Source of the DNA: JBHGBM01 sp041946965
Lineage (GTDB): Bacteria; Acidobacteriota; Terriglobia; Bryobacterales; Bryobacteraceae
Assembly (NCBI GenBank): GCA_041946965.1
Contig: JBHGBM010000092.1
Location: forward strand, 1-22,384
Reading direction: 5' to 3'
DNA length: 22,384 nucleotides
Shown here: positions 15,031 to 22,384 of the stretch, piece by piece
Layout of the letters: each line of letters opens with the position of its first letter
How positions within the stretch are numbered: position 1 is the first letter of the stretch
Translations under genes and position numbers: made by a program
Notes under the pieces: model-generated
What the model saw: only the letters and a program-made list of their open reading frames with translations
The model's database searches: none
Told to the model about the DNA's origin: nothing

Positions 15031-15617
15031 CAGGCGGGCTCGTAATAGCGCTCTCCGGCGCAGGCGCGGCAGAGCACGCGGCCCTCCCGCGCCACCTCGC
15101 GGCGAAAGTTGACGGCTTCGCCGCACTGCTCGCAGACCGCGCGGGGCGCCTTGAAGCCCGGCAATTCCTCCGGACCGAGCCGCACCCGCACCCATTGCGT
15201 TTCGAACAGATCTTCCTCCGGCATCTCACGATACGCCCGCATCTGCTGTTCGTTCCTGCTGCAAATCCCCGGGTGCATCTTCCGCGCTGTTTCCTTGGCG
15301 CTCTCGCGCGCCACGACGCGCACGGCGCGGTCCGCCTCCAGGTCGCAGAACGTGGCCGCCACTTTGCCGAAGTCGCGGAACTTCAGCGCGCGCTTGCCCA
15401 GCCGGCAGCCGGTCACGACGGGTATGGCGTCGGTCACGCAGCGGTCGATTTCGACGAACGCGACCAGCCGCTTGCGATGCGCGCCGAGCGGATCGTCCAG
15501 ACCCAGCAGCTTCAGCCCGTAGAGCGCCATGCGAAGGCCCAGGATCTGCCCGGCGCAGATATGCCCGTGCGCCTCCGCGGCCAGCGCCACGTATTCGTCA
15601 AACGTCTTGAGCGGCAT
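15030..15617 (-). CDS. FmdE family protein with C-terminal zinc ribbon
   Basis: A 195-aa protein of the FmdE type (formylmethanofuran dehydrogenase subunit E-like). The N-terminal domain shows AHGHICAGQILGLRM with the His/Cys metal site, DRCVTDAIPVVTGCRLGKRAL and RDFGKVAATFCD. The C-terminal zinc ribbon is CEQCGEAVNF and CRAC. The name comes from methanogen molybdenum formylmethanofuran dehydrogenase operons, but no formylmethanofuran pathway is implied here. Its position between modC, which it overlaps by 20 nt, and thiE points to a role linked to molybdenum, perhaps cofactor handling. That role is inferred from context only. Confidence 0.87.
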   Translation of the reverse strand: MPLKTFDEYVALAAEAHGHICAGQILGLRMALYGLKLLGLDDPLGAHRKRLVAFVEIDRCVTDAIPVVTGCRLGKRALKFRDFGKVAATFCDLEADRAVRVVARESAKETARKMHPGICSRNEQQMRAYREMPEEDLFETQWVRVRLGPEELPGFKAPRAVCEQCGEAVNFRREVAREGRVLCRACAGERYYEPA

Positions 15618-16686
15618 CCGTCACCCTCAGCGCTTGCGGCGGGAACTCCACCAGCCACTCTTTATTATCCTGCTGGCGCTCCCACTCCTGCCGGGGGACG
15701 TCGACGGCGATGCCGCCGGTGAATTCCAGCCGCACGGCGTGCGGCTTCTCCGCGGCGCGCACCAGGCGCACGGGCACCTGGTTGATGCCGGGCTTGCCTT
15801 CGAGCGGCGTGGCATGCAACTGTTCGGCGCGTGCGCACAGCCACACGCGGTCGCCCTTCAGCCGGCCGGGGAAATAGGGCCCGGTAAGATCGAAGCCGTC
15901 GAGCCGCAGCTTGCTGGTGTTGCGTCCGGGGTCGAGCGCGGCAATTTCGGCCGGAAACAGGTTGGAGATGCCCAACAGCTTCGCCACCTCCACGCTGGCG
16001 GGCTGATCGAGCACCTTGCGGGGAGGTCCGCTCTGCACGACGCGGCCGTCGCGGATGACCAGCATGACATCGCCCAGCTCGAAGCATTCGTCCAGGTCGT
16101 GGGTGACCAGCAGGATGGGCACATTGAACTCGGCGCGCACCTGCCGCAGCACGGCATAGAGCTCGGCGCGCAGGGGCGCGTCGAGGCCGCGGGCCGGCTC
16201 ATCGAGCAGCAGCAGCTTCGGCTCCCTAAGCAGGGCGCGGGCGATGGAGCCGCGCTGCTGTTCGCCTCCGGAAAGCTCGTGCGGGCGGCGGGCGGCCACC
16301 GCGGCGAGGTGGAAGCGTTCCAGCATGTCGTTCACGCGCCGGTGCCGTTCCAGGCGCGGCCAGCGCTCGGCCGCGAACATCAGGTTCTCCCGCACGGTCA
16401 TGTGCGGGAAGAGCGCGTAATTCTGAAAGACGTAGCCGCAGTTGCGGCGGCGCGGCGGGACATCCACGCCGGTTCCCGCGTCGAACAGGATGGCGTTGTC
16501 CAGCAGGATGCGGCCGGCATCGGGCCTGACGAACCCGGCGATGCTTTCGAGCGCCAGCGTCTTTCCGGCGCCGCTGGGGCCGAACAGCACGGTCACCCCC
16601 GGACCGGCCTGAAATTCGATATCCAGCGAGAAGCCCGGGGCCTGGGCCGTGGCGGCGAACCGTTTGGCGATGCGCGCCTGGATCAT
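15598..16686 (-). CDS. modC: Molybdate ABC transporter ATP-binding protein
   Basis: Cytoplasmic ATPase of a molybdate importer. The 362-aa product has Walker A GPSGAGKT, Q-loop VFQNYALFPHMTV, signature LSGGEQQR, Walker B LLLLDEPARGLD and H-loop THD. A C-terminal TOBE-like domain (about residues 260-355) is where ModC family members bind oxyanion for regulation. The ATG overlaps the modB stop as ATGA. ABC domains of sulfate, iron and polyamine importers look similar, so the molybdate assignment rests mainly on the adjacent ModB and on FmdE. The start at MIQARIAKRF is supported by the overlap; a longer open frame upstream lies in modB. Confidence 0.9.
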   Translation of the reverse strand: MIQARIAKRFAATAQAPGFSLDIEFQAGPGVTVLFGPSGAGKTLALESIAGFVRPDAGRILLDNAILFDAGTGVDVPPRRRNCGYVFQNYALFPHMTVRENLMFAAERWPRLERHRRVNDMLERFHLAAVAARRPHELSGGEQQRGSIARALLREPKLLLLDEPARGLDAPLRAELYAVLRQVRAEFNVPILLVTHDLDECFELGDVMLVIRDGRVVQSGPPRKVLDQPASVEVAKLLGISNLFPAEIAALDPGRNTSKLRLDGFDLTGPYFPGRLKGDRVWLCARAEQLHATPLEGKPGINQVPVRLVRAAEKPHAVRLEFTGGIAVDVPRQEWERQQDNKEWLVEFPPQALRVTDAAQDV

Positions 16687-17354
16687 GCTCTTGCCTGCCT
16701 GTGTTCCAGCCGGTTGGCGGCGTAGGCCACCGCGATCCCCAGCGCGGAAATGATCAGCACCAGCACCTGCGCGAGCAGGGTGTTGCCGCTCTCGACCGCG
16801 TCGTAAATGGCCACCGCGGCAGTTTGGGTGCGGCCCGGGATGTTGCCGGCCACCATCAGGGTGGCGCCGAAATCGCCCAGCGAGCGCGCGAAGGCCAGCA
16901 CCGCGGAGGCCAGCACGGCGCGCCGCGCCAGCGGCAGCGATACGCGCCAGAACACACGCCACTCGGAGGCGCCCAGGTTGCGCGCGGCCTTTTCGTAGCT
17001 GCGGTCCACCGATTCGAGGGCCGCCCGCGCGGTCTTCACCAGCAACGGCAGCGCGTGCACCGTGGAAGCCACTACGGCCGCCTGCCAGGTGAACACCAGC
17101 GGCTGCCCAAAGATGGACTCATACACGCGCCCCAGCGGGCTCATGCGGCCGAGCGTCACCAGCAGGTAGTAGCCGAGCACCGTGGGGGGCAGCACCAGCG
17201 GCAGCGTGACTACCGCATCCAGCAGCTCCCTGCCGCGGAACCTGCGGTTGGCGAGCAGCCATGCGATCCACAGGCCCGCGATGAGCGAGACCGCCGTGGC
17301 CAGACCCGCCACCCGCAGGCTGAGCCATAGCGGAAACCAGTCGATCCGGTCCAC
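16683..17354 (-). CDS. modB: Molybdate ABC transporter permease
   Basis: Inner-membrane permease of the molybdate importer. The 223-aa product has about five hydrophobic segments and typical ModB sequence: TLPLVLPPTVLGYYLLVTLGR, the EAA-loop region NLGASEWRVFWRVSLPLA, and FARSLGDFGATLMVAGNIPGRTQT. The start is GTG directly after the stop of the DUF1080 gene (TAA-GTG), with AAGGA 7 nt upstream inside that gene, so translation is probably coupled. The usual first gene of the operon, the periplasmic binding protein modA, is absent at this locus. Confidence 0.94.
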   Translation of the reverse strand: MDRIDWFPLWLSLRVAGLATAVSLIAGLWIAWLLANRRFRGRELLDAVVTLPLVLPPTVLGYYLLVTLGRMSPLGRVYESIFGQPLVFTWQAAVVASTVHALPLLVKTARAALESVDRSYEKAARNLGASEWRVFWRVSLPLARRAVLASAVLAFARSLGDFGATLMVAGNIPGRTQTAAVAIYDAVESGNTLLAQVLVLIISALGIAVAYAANRLEHRQARA

Positions 17355-17987
17355 TTACAGTTCCTTGACGCGGATGTTGCGGAACTCCACGCGGGTTCCG
17401 TGGCCCAGGAAGCCGATGCGGCCGGTGGAGCGCTTCACGCCGGGGTGTTTTTTCAGAACCTGCGGCTCCTTCACAATGTCCAGGTCGTTATCGAGCACGA
17501 TCACCCCGTTGACCGTGATGCGCAGATGCCGGCCGTTGGCCATGACCTCCTGTTCGTTCCACTCGCCGGTGGGCCGGAGGAATCCCTGGCGGGCGGGGAT
17601 CATGTCGTAGAGCGAACCGTGAAGCTGTTCGGCGCGCAGCCGCATCTTCCCGTACTTCGGCCCTTCGGAATCGATGATCTGGATCTCCATGCCGTTGGCG
17701 GAGGTGCGGCCATCCAGCGGCGCGCGGATGCCCACCCCGTTGTTGCCGTCCGGCTGCATGCGGAACTCGAAGCGGAAAATGAAGTTGGCGTAGTCCCGGG
17801 TGGTGAAAAGATTGCCGCCGCCATCGGCGGGGCAGACGAGGTTGCCCTCTTCCACCACGTAGCCGCGGCCGCGGCCTCCAACCAGCGTCCACCCGTTCAG
17901 CGTCTTGCCGTCGAACAGCGTGGTGAAGCCCTCTTCGGCCATCACAGGAATCAGAGTCAGCGCCAGAACGGCGCACACGCGTAGCAT
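17355..17987 (-). CDS. Secreted DUF1080 (3-keto-disaccharide hydrolase-type) protein
   Basis: A 210-aa protein with signal peptide MLRVCAVLALTLIPVMAEEG. It has the DUF1080 concanavalin-like fold: GFTTLFDGKTLNGWTL, VVEEGNLVC, FTTRDYANFIFRFEFRM, NNGVGIRAPLDG, GMEIQIID, PTGEWNEQEV, ITVNGVIVLDNDL, and the C-terminal TGRIGFLGHGTRVEFRNIRVKEL. The family is abundant in Acidobacteriota and Planctomycetota; some members hydrolyse 3-keto-glycosides. Substrate here is unknown. It is the first gene of the minus-strand run and abuts modB without a gap, in the slot where modA would be expected, though it shows no binding-protein sequence. The ATG 17987 start is chosen over an upstream in-frame start at 18035 because it begins the signal peptide. 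Confidence 0.9.
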   Translation of the reverse strand: MLRVCAVLALTLIPVMAEEGFTTLFDGKTLNGWTLVGGRGRGYVVEEGNLVCPADGGGNLFTTRDYANFIFRFEFRMQPDGNNGVGIRAPLDGRTSANGMEIQIIDSEGPKYGKMRLRAEQLHGSLYDMIPARQGFLRPTGEWNEQEVMANGRHLRITVNGVIVLDNDLDIVKEPQVLKKHPGVKRSTGRIGFLGHGTRVEFRNIRVKEL

Positions 17988-18027
17988 ATGCCCGGATTCT
18001 ATCAACTCCGGGGCGGCGTGTGCGCTC

Positions 18028-18036
18028 TGATACAAT
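18028..18036 (+). promoter_or_regulatory. Candidate extended -10 promoter for the iorA operon
   Basis: TGA-TACAAT (18028-18036) matches the extended -10 pattern in the gap between the divergent DUF1080 gene and iorA. It predicts a transcript start near 18043, which would exclude the most upstream in-frame GTG (18020) as the iorA start. No good -35 is evident. Confidence 0.4.
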
Positions 18037-18091
18037 CATTCCTTTCCGGAATCCTTCCGTCCCTGCGAGGTCTGGCCTGTCTTCCTTTTCA

Positions 18092-19699
18092 TTGGGTGCG
18101 GCCGAAAGGTTGCTGCTGAGCGGCGATGAAGCCGTGGCCCTGGCCGCGCGCCATGCCGGAGTCGCGCTTGGCACGGGCTACCCCGGCACGCCGTCCACGG
18201 AAATCCTGGAAGCCTTCGCCGCGCTGGGAGGGCGCGCGCAGTGGGCGCCCAATGAGAAGGTCGCGCTGGAAGTGGCCTCGGGGGTCTCGTTCGCCAGGGG
18301 CCGCGCCGTTGTGACCATGAAGCACGTGGGGTTGAACGTGGCGGCGGACCCGCTGTTCACCCTGGCTTACACCGGCGTGACCGGCGCGCTGGTGGTGGTT
18401 TCGGCCGACGATCCCGGCATGGCCTCCAGCCAAAACGAGCAGGACAACCGCCGCTACGCGGTGGCCGCGGGCGTTCCCATGCTGGAACCCTCGGATTCGC
18501 AGGAAGCCTACGACTTCACCCTGCTGGCGATCGAAATCTCCGAACGCTGGGGCTCCCCGGTGCTGCTGCGGATGACCACGCGGGTGTGCCACTCGAAGAC
18601 CGTGGTGCGGCCGCGCGCGGAACATCCCCCCGCGCCCGCGCCCGCCTACGCCGCGGACATCAGAAGCCGGGTCATGATTCCCGCCTACGCGCGTCCGGCG
18701 CACCGCCGCCTGCGGCGCAAGCTGGCGGAAATGGCGGAGTGGAACGAAGCCGCGGGACCGAACCATCGCATTGAGGGCGGCGCCGGCCTGGGCATCATCG
18801 TTTCCGGCGTGGCGTACATGCACGCGCGGGAAGCCGCCCCGGAGGCGTCTTTCCTGAAACTCGGCATGACCCATCCGCTGCCCCTGAAGGCCATCCGGCG
18901 CTTCGCCGAATTGGTGCAGCACTGCGTGGTGGTGGAGGAGGGGGACCCCTACCTGCGGGACGCGGTCCGGGCCGAGGGCATTGCGATTGAGGACCGGCCG
19001 GAGGTTTACCGCTTCGGCGAATTGAGCGTGAGCCGCGTGCGCCGGCAGCTTGCGGGTGAGACGGCTCCCGAAGCTCCGCCCGCGCCCGGCAAGCCGCCGG
19101 AGTTATGCCACGGCTGCCCGTACCGCACCGTGTTCAGCGTGATCCGCGAGCTGGGCTGCATCGTGGCGGGCGATATCGGCTGCTACTCCCTCGGCGTACT
19201 GCCGCCCTTCGAAGCCATGGACACCCTGGTGTGCATGGGCGCCGCGGTCGGCACGGGACTGGGGATGCGCCACGCGCTTCCGCCGGAGGAGGCGCGCCGC
19301 GTGGTGAGCGTGATCGGGGACAGCACCTTCGTCCACAGCGGCATCACCGGGCTGGTTGAGATGGTGTACAATCCGCCTTCCACCGGGCACGTGCTTCTGA
19401 TCCTGGACAACGGGACCACGGCCATGACGGGCATGCAGGAGCATCCCGGCACGGGGCGCACGCTCGAGCACGCGCGCACCGGCAAGCTGGTGCTCGAAGA
19501 CCTGGCGCGCGCCGCGGGGGTCGCCAATGTCCACGTGGTGGATCCGGTCGCGGACGCCGCCGGCTTCCGTGCGTTGCTGGAGGGAGCGCTGGCGAAGCCG
19601 GAACTCTCCGTCATCATTTCGCGCCGCAACTGCCTGCTGGCGGCGGGCAAGATCAAAGCTTACGAGCGCGCGAATCAGGAGCAGTGCGTTGAAGCCTGA
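18092..19699 (+). CDS. iorA: Indolepyruvate ferredoxin oxidoreductase, alpha subunit (lacking C-terminal ferredoxin domain)
   Basis: TPP-dependent subunit that oxidatively decarboxylates arylpyruvates (indole-, phenyl-, hydroxyphenylpyruvate) to arylacetyl-CoA. Seen are LLSGDEAVALAARHAGV, GYPGTPSTEI (29-38), the NEKVALE segment with the catalytic Glu, KHVGLNVAADP, SADDPGMASSQNEQDNR, LCHGCPYR, and the TPP site from GDIGCYSLG through GDSTFVHSG to LDNGTTAMTG. The protein is about 535 aa and ends at RRNCLLAAGKIKAYERANQEQ; the usual extra 2[4Fe-4S] module is missing, and the 60 nt before iorB leave no room for it. The start is uncertain: TTG 18092 is used here; GTG 18020 and TTG 18110 (giving MLLSGDEA but with GAAAGG touching it) are in frame. 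Confidence 0.92.
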   Translation: MGAAERLLLSGDEAVALAARHAGVALGTGYPGTPSTEILEAFAALGGRAQWAPNEKVALEVASGVSFARGRAVVTMKHVGLNVAADPLFTLAYTGVTGALVVVSADDPGMASSQNEQDNRRYAVAAGVPMLEPSDSQEAYDFTLLAIEISERWGSPVLLRMTTRVCHSKTVVRPRAEHPPAPAPAYAADIRSRVMIPAYARPAHRRLRRKLAEMAEWNEAAGPNHRIEGGAGLGIIVSGVAYMHAREAAPEASFLKLGMTHPLPLKAIRRFAELVQHCVVVEEGDPYLRDAVRAEGIAIEDRPEVYRFGELSVSRVRRQLAGETAPEAPPAPGKPPELCHGCPYRTVFSVIRELGCIVAGDIGCYSLGVLPPFEAMDTLVCMGAAVGTGLGMRHALPPEEARRVVSVIGDSTFVHSGITGLVEMVYNPPSTGHVLLILDNGTTAMTGMQEHPGTGRTLEHARTGKLVLEDLARAAGVANVHVVDPVADAAGFRALLEGALAKPELSVIISRRNCLLAAGKIKAYERANQEQCVEA

Positions 19700-20177
19700 C
19701 GTGGTGAACATCATTGTGGCAGGACTGGGCGGCCAGGGCGTGCTGAAGGCCTCCGACATGATCGCCGGAGCCGCCTTCAGCCTGGGGCTGGACGTGAAGA
19801 AGAGCGAAGTCCACGGCATGAGCCAGCGGGGCGGTTCCGTGGCCAGCGACGTGCGCTTCGGCGCGCGCGTGCTGAGTCCCATGGTGCCGGAGGGCGAGGC
19901 CGATTACCTGGTGGTCCTGGACACGACCCAGGTGGAGAACAACCGCCGCGCGCTCAAGCCCGGCGGCGTCTTGATCGATCCCGCGGTGGTGGCGGGCGCG
20001 CGCCTGGCGAGCGCCAAGAGCCTGAATGTAGCGCTGCTCGGGGCGCTGAGCGCGCATCTCGAAATCCCGGAGGACGCCTGGACCGGCGCCATCCGGTCCA
20101 ACTTGCCGGAGAAGCTGCACGCAGCCAATCTCCAGGCGTTCGCCGCCGGACGCGCCGCGGCGGGAGGCAAACAATGA
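19689..20177 (+). CDS. iorB: Indolepyruvate ferredoxin oxidoreductase, beta subunit
   Basis: Gamma-domain-type partner of IorA, needed for CoA-dependent oxidation of arylpyruvates. The 162-aa product shows NIIVAGLGGQGVLKASDMIA (GLGGQG at 12-17), the family motif SEVHGMSQRGGSV (39-51), and the strand DYLVVLDTTQVENN. Start at TTG 19689 is supported by AGGAG (19677-19681) 7 nt upstream, overlapping the end of iorA by 11 nt. A GTG at 19701 would also fit the fold but is poorly spaced. It is somewhat shorter than many IorB proteins (about 190 aa). The stop overlaps paaK (ATGA), so the complex and ligase are co-translated. Confidence 0.93.
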   Translation: MKPDVVNIIVAGLGGQGVLKASDMIAGAAFSLGLDVKKSEVHGMSQRGGSVASDVRFGARVLSPMVPEGEADYLVVLDTTQVENNRRALKPGGVLIDPAVVAGARLASAKSLNVALLGALSAHLEIPEDAWTGAIRSNLPEKLHAANLQAFAAGRAAAGGKQ

Positions 20178-21505
20178 ACGGAGCCTGGGACGGCGTTTCG
20201 GGCCGTTTCCATCCGGCCAGCGCGCCGGATTACATTCCCATCGAGCAGATGCGCGAGCTGCAATTGACACGGCTGCAAGCCGTGGCGCGCAATGCCTACG
20301 ACAACGTGGAGCTGTACCGCCGGCGTTTCGCCGAACGCGGCATCGGGCCCGAAGACATCCGCACGCTCGCGGATATCGCCAGGCTGCCGTTCACGGTGAA
20401 AGCCGACCTGCGCGACACTTACCCCTTCGGCCTGTTCGCCAAGCCGATGCACGACGTGGTGCGGCTGCACGCTTCCAGCGGCACCACGGGCAAGCCCATC
20501 GTGGTCGCCTACACGCGCGAAGACGTGGGGGTCTGGACCTCGGCGATGGTGCGCACGCTGGCCGCGTGCGGCGTGCGGCGCGGCGACGTGGTGCAGAACG
20601 CCTACGGGTACGGCCTGTTCACCGGAGGCTTGGGCGCGCACTACGGCGCCGAAGCCCTGGGCGCCACCGTGATCCCCATTTCCGGCGGCAACACCGACCG
20701 GCAGATCATGGTGATGAAGGATTTCGGCGTCACCGCCATCTGCTGCACGCCGAGCTACTTCATTCACCTGGTGGAGCGCGCCGGCGAGCTGGGTGTGGAT
20801 ATCGCGTCGCTGCCGCTGCGCGCCGGCATTTTCGGCGCGGAGCCGTGGAGCGATTCGATGCGGCGGCACATCGAGGCCGCGGCCGGCATCAAGGCGTACG
20901 ACATCTACGGGCTGAGCGAGATCACCGGCCCGGGCGTGGGCTCGGAATGCTGCTGCCAGCGCGGGCTGCACATTTTCGAGGATTTCTTCTACCCGGAGAT
21001 CATCGATCCCGAAACCGGAGAGCTGATGCCGGAGGGCGAGGAAGGCGAGTTGGTCCTCACTACGCTCGCCAAGCAGGCCATGCCCATGCTGCGGTACCGC
21101 ACGCGCGACATTACGGCGTTCATCCCCGAGCCCTGCGGCTGCGGGCGCACGGCGCGGCGCATCCGCCGCATCTCGCGGCGCAGCGACGACATGTTCATCA
21201 TCCGCGGCGTGAACGTGTTCCCCTCGCAGGTGGAAACCGCGCTGCTCGCGGTGGAAGGCACGCTGCCGCACTACCAGATCATCCTCACGCGCGAAAAGGG
21301 CCTGGACGAGATGGAAGTGCAGGTGGAAGTCACGCCGGAGGTGTTCAGCGACAAGATCGGCGGCCTGGAGACGCTGCACGCGAAGCTGGTTCGCGCGCTC
21401 GACCAGACCATGGGGCTGCGCGCGAACGTAAGGCTGGTTGCGCTCCACACCATCCAGCGCAGCGAAGGCAAAGCCAAGAGGGTGATCGACCGGAGGAGTT
21501 TATGA
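20174..21505 (+). CDS. paaK: Phenylacetate--CoA ligase
   Basis: AMP-forming arylacetate-CoA ligase of the PaaK group, 443 aa and full length. Signatures are the P-loop HASSGTTGKPIVV, NAYGYGLFTGGLG, PISGGNTDRQ, YDIYGLSEITGPGV (adenylate binding), LRYRTRDI, the cysteine-containing PCGCGRT near the hinge, and the C-terminal SDDMFIIRGVNVFPSQVE. Directly after iorAB it could activate arylacetate produced by hydrolysis, or run in reverse to harvest energy from arylacetyl-CoA. PaaK genes paired with IorAB and ACT-domain genes are a recurring arrangement in bacteria and archaea. None of the aerobic phenylacetate epoxidation genes (paaABCDE) is present in this window. Confidence 0.95.
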   Translation: MNGAWDGVSGRFHPASAPDYIPIEQMRELQLTRLQAVARNAYDNVELYRRRFAERGIGPEDIRTLADIARLPFTVKADLRDTYPFGLFAKPMHDVVRLHASSGTTGKPIVVAYTREDVGVWTSAMVRTLAACGVRRGDVVQNAYGYGLFTGGLGAHYGAEALGATVIPISGGNTDRQIMVMKDFGVTAICCTPSYFIHLVERAGELGVDIASLPLRAGIFGAEPWSDSMRRHIEAAAGIKAYDIYGLSEITGPGVGSECCCQRGLHIFEDFFYPEIIDPETGELMPEGEEGELVLTTLAKQAMPMLRYRTRDITAFIPEPCGCGRTARRIRRISRRSDDMFIIRGVNVFPSQVETALLAVEGTLPHYQIILTREKGLDEMEVQVEVTPEVFSDKIGGLETLHAKLVRALDQTMGLRANVRLVALHTIQRSEGKAKRVIDRRSL

Positions 21506-21942
21506 AGCTGCACCAGTTGTCCCTGTTCCTGGAGAATAAGCCCGGTCAACTGCTCGATCCGTGCAAGCGCCTGGCTTCGGCCGGGATCAACATCCGCACG
21601 CTGAGCGTGGCGGATACACAGCAGTTCGGCATTCTGCGGCTGATCGTTTCGGACTGGCAGAAAGCGCGGACCGTGTTGCAGGAAGCCGGCTACGTCACCA
21701 CCGCGACGGAAGTGGTGGCCGTCGAGGTGCCTGACCGGCCCGGCGGCCTCGCCGAGGTGCTCGAAGCGCTCGAGAACTGCGAAGTCAACATCGAGTACAT
21801 GTACGCCTTCACCTTCGGGCGGGCGGATCGCGCGGTGATCATCTTCCGCTTCGACAGGCCGGACGAAGCCATCGCGCGTCTGCAAGCCGCCGGCATCAAC
21901 GTGGTGGAGAGCATCGAGGTGTACAACCGGATCGAAGCATGA
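21502..21942 (+). CDS. Tandem ACT-domain protein
   Basis: A 146-aa protein made of two ACT domains: residues about 1-70 (LHQLSLFLENKPGQLLDPCKRLASAGINIRTLSVADT) and 71-146 (VVAVEVPDRPGGLAEVLEALENCEVNIEYMYAF). ACT domains bind amino acids and usually act as regulators. Stand-alone double-ACT proteins of this size recur beside PaaK and IorAB, so an aromatic-amino-acid sensor for this pathway is likely, though its partner is unknown. GGAGGAG at 21492-21498 gives a strong ribosome site, and the start overlaps the paaK stop (ATGA). The stop overlaps the aminotransferase start in the same way. Confidence 0.93.
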   Translation: MKLHQLSLFLENKPGQLLDPCKRLASAGINIRTLSVADTQQFGILRLIVSDWQKARTVLQEAGYVTTATEVVAVEVPDRPGGLAEVLEALENCEVNIEYMYAFTFGRADRAVIIFRFDRPDEAIARLQAAGINVVESIEVYNRIEA

Positions 21943-22384
21943 GTCTTTCCCGCAGCGTGGCGGAGCAGATGGAGCGCGCCTCCTGGATCCGCCGCATGTT
22001 CGAGATCGGCGCGCGCATGAAGGCGGAACGCGGTGAAGAGAACGTCTTCGACTACACCCTGGGCAACCCCGACGTGGAGCCGCCCGCCGAAGTGCTGGAA
22101 GTGATGCGCCGGGTGGCGCTGGCCAGCCCCCGCGGCAGCCACGGCTACATGCCCAACGCCGGTTTTCCCAATGTGCGCGCCAGACTGGCGGCGCGGCTCG
22201 AGTGCAACACGGGGCTGCCGTACACCGCCGAGCACATCATCATGACAGTGGGCTCCTCCGGGGCCATCAACGTGCTGCTGAAGTCGATCCTGGACCCCGG
22301 CGACGAGGTCATCGTCCTGTTTCCCTATTTCCCCGAGTACCGCTTCTACATCGAGAACCACGGCGGGCGCATGGTGCGGGTGGA
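21939..22384 (+). CDS. PLP-dependent class I/II aminotransferase (cut by window end)
   Basis: The first 148 residues of a fold-type I aminotransferase; the remainder is beyond the window. The N-terminal part has FDYTLGNPDVEPPAEVLEVM and HGYMPNAGFPNVRARLAARL, then IMTVGSSGAINVLLKSILDPGDEVIVLFPYFPEY, the phosphate-cup and ring-stacking region of aspartate-aminotransferase-like enzymes. The catalytic lysine lies past the window end. As the last visible gene of the iorA-iorB-paaK-ACT operon it probably makes arylpyruvates from aromatic amino acids for IorAB. The ATG overlaps the ACT gene stop by 4 nt. Confidence 0.9.
   Translation, partial: MSLSRSVAEQMERASWIRRMFEIGARMKAERGEENVFDYTLGNPDVEPPAEVLEVMRRVALASPRGSHGYMPNAGFPNVRARLAARLECNTGLPYTAEHIIMTVGSSGAINVLLKSILDPGDEVIVLFPYFPEYRFYIENHGGRMVRV

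Noticed and set aside
19904..21448. A 514-codon minus-strand frame opposite iorB and paaK
   Set aside because: Antisense composition artefact. The plus strand carries complete IorB and PaaK signatures with overlapping starts and stops.
1..22384. Mobile elements, CRISPR arrays, tRNA or rRNA genes
   Set aside because: No transposase or integrase sequence, no regularly spaced repeats, no cloverleaf or rRNA-like segments were seen on either strand.

Overview
The window is a GC-rich, tightly packed bacterial chromosome segment made of core metabolic genes. There is no sign of prophage, plasmid, insertion sequence, CRISPR, rRNA or tRNA. The gene set suggests an Acidobacteriota genome, perhaps from the Solibacter/Bryobacter side: a dxr-rseP pair, a bacillithiol-type BshC, a DUF1080 secreted protein, a SIMPL protein, a Tat-exported sugar-isomerase-like protein and an IorAB/PaaK operon. 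This placement is inference from gene content, since no marker RNA is present.

Layout. Positions 1-155 hold a short lead-in with a perfect 10-bp inverted repeat and no firm gene. From 156 to 4317 (+) come dxr (isoprenoid synthesis), rseP (site-2 protease) and bshC (bacillithiol synthesis). From 4344 to 6767 (-) lies an overlapping vitamin B5 operon transcribed panG-like reductase, then panB, then panC. Divergent from it, gatB (+, 6809-8242) is followed by a bcp-type peroxiredoxin (+, 8245-8676). From 8694 to 11127 (-) are a Tat-exported FucI-like protein, a small zinc-ribbon protein and a periplasmic SIMPL protein. uvrB (+, 11193-13187) is followed after 1 nt by a second, degenerate member of the PanG-like (DUF2520) family. 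From 13977 to 17987 (-) runs a DUF1080 protein, modB, modC, fmdE, thiE/tenI and a small envelope protein. From 18092 to the window end (+) runs an overlapping operon: iorA, iorB, paaK, a double-ACT protein and an aminotransferase cut by the window end. It reads as a complete route from aromatic amino acids through arylpyruvates to arylacetyl-CoA.

The most striking observation is in the peroxiredoxin. The codon for the peroxidatic cysteine of the TPGC motif is TGA (8374-8376). The same frame continues past it with clear peroxiredoxin sequence to a normal stop. A hairpin with a G-first apical loop begins 9 nt after the TGA and fits the bacterial SECIS model. The simplest reading is a selenocysteine peroxiredoxin with no other cysteine, which a standard gene caller would split or truncate. 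Other points of interest are an IorA without its usual C-terminal ferredoxin domain, the degenerate PanG-like paralogue beside uvrB, and a modBC transporter without modA.

Genes cover almost everything. No gene-free stretch exceeds about 155 nt.
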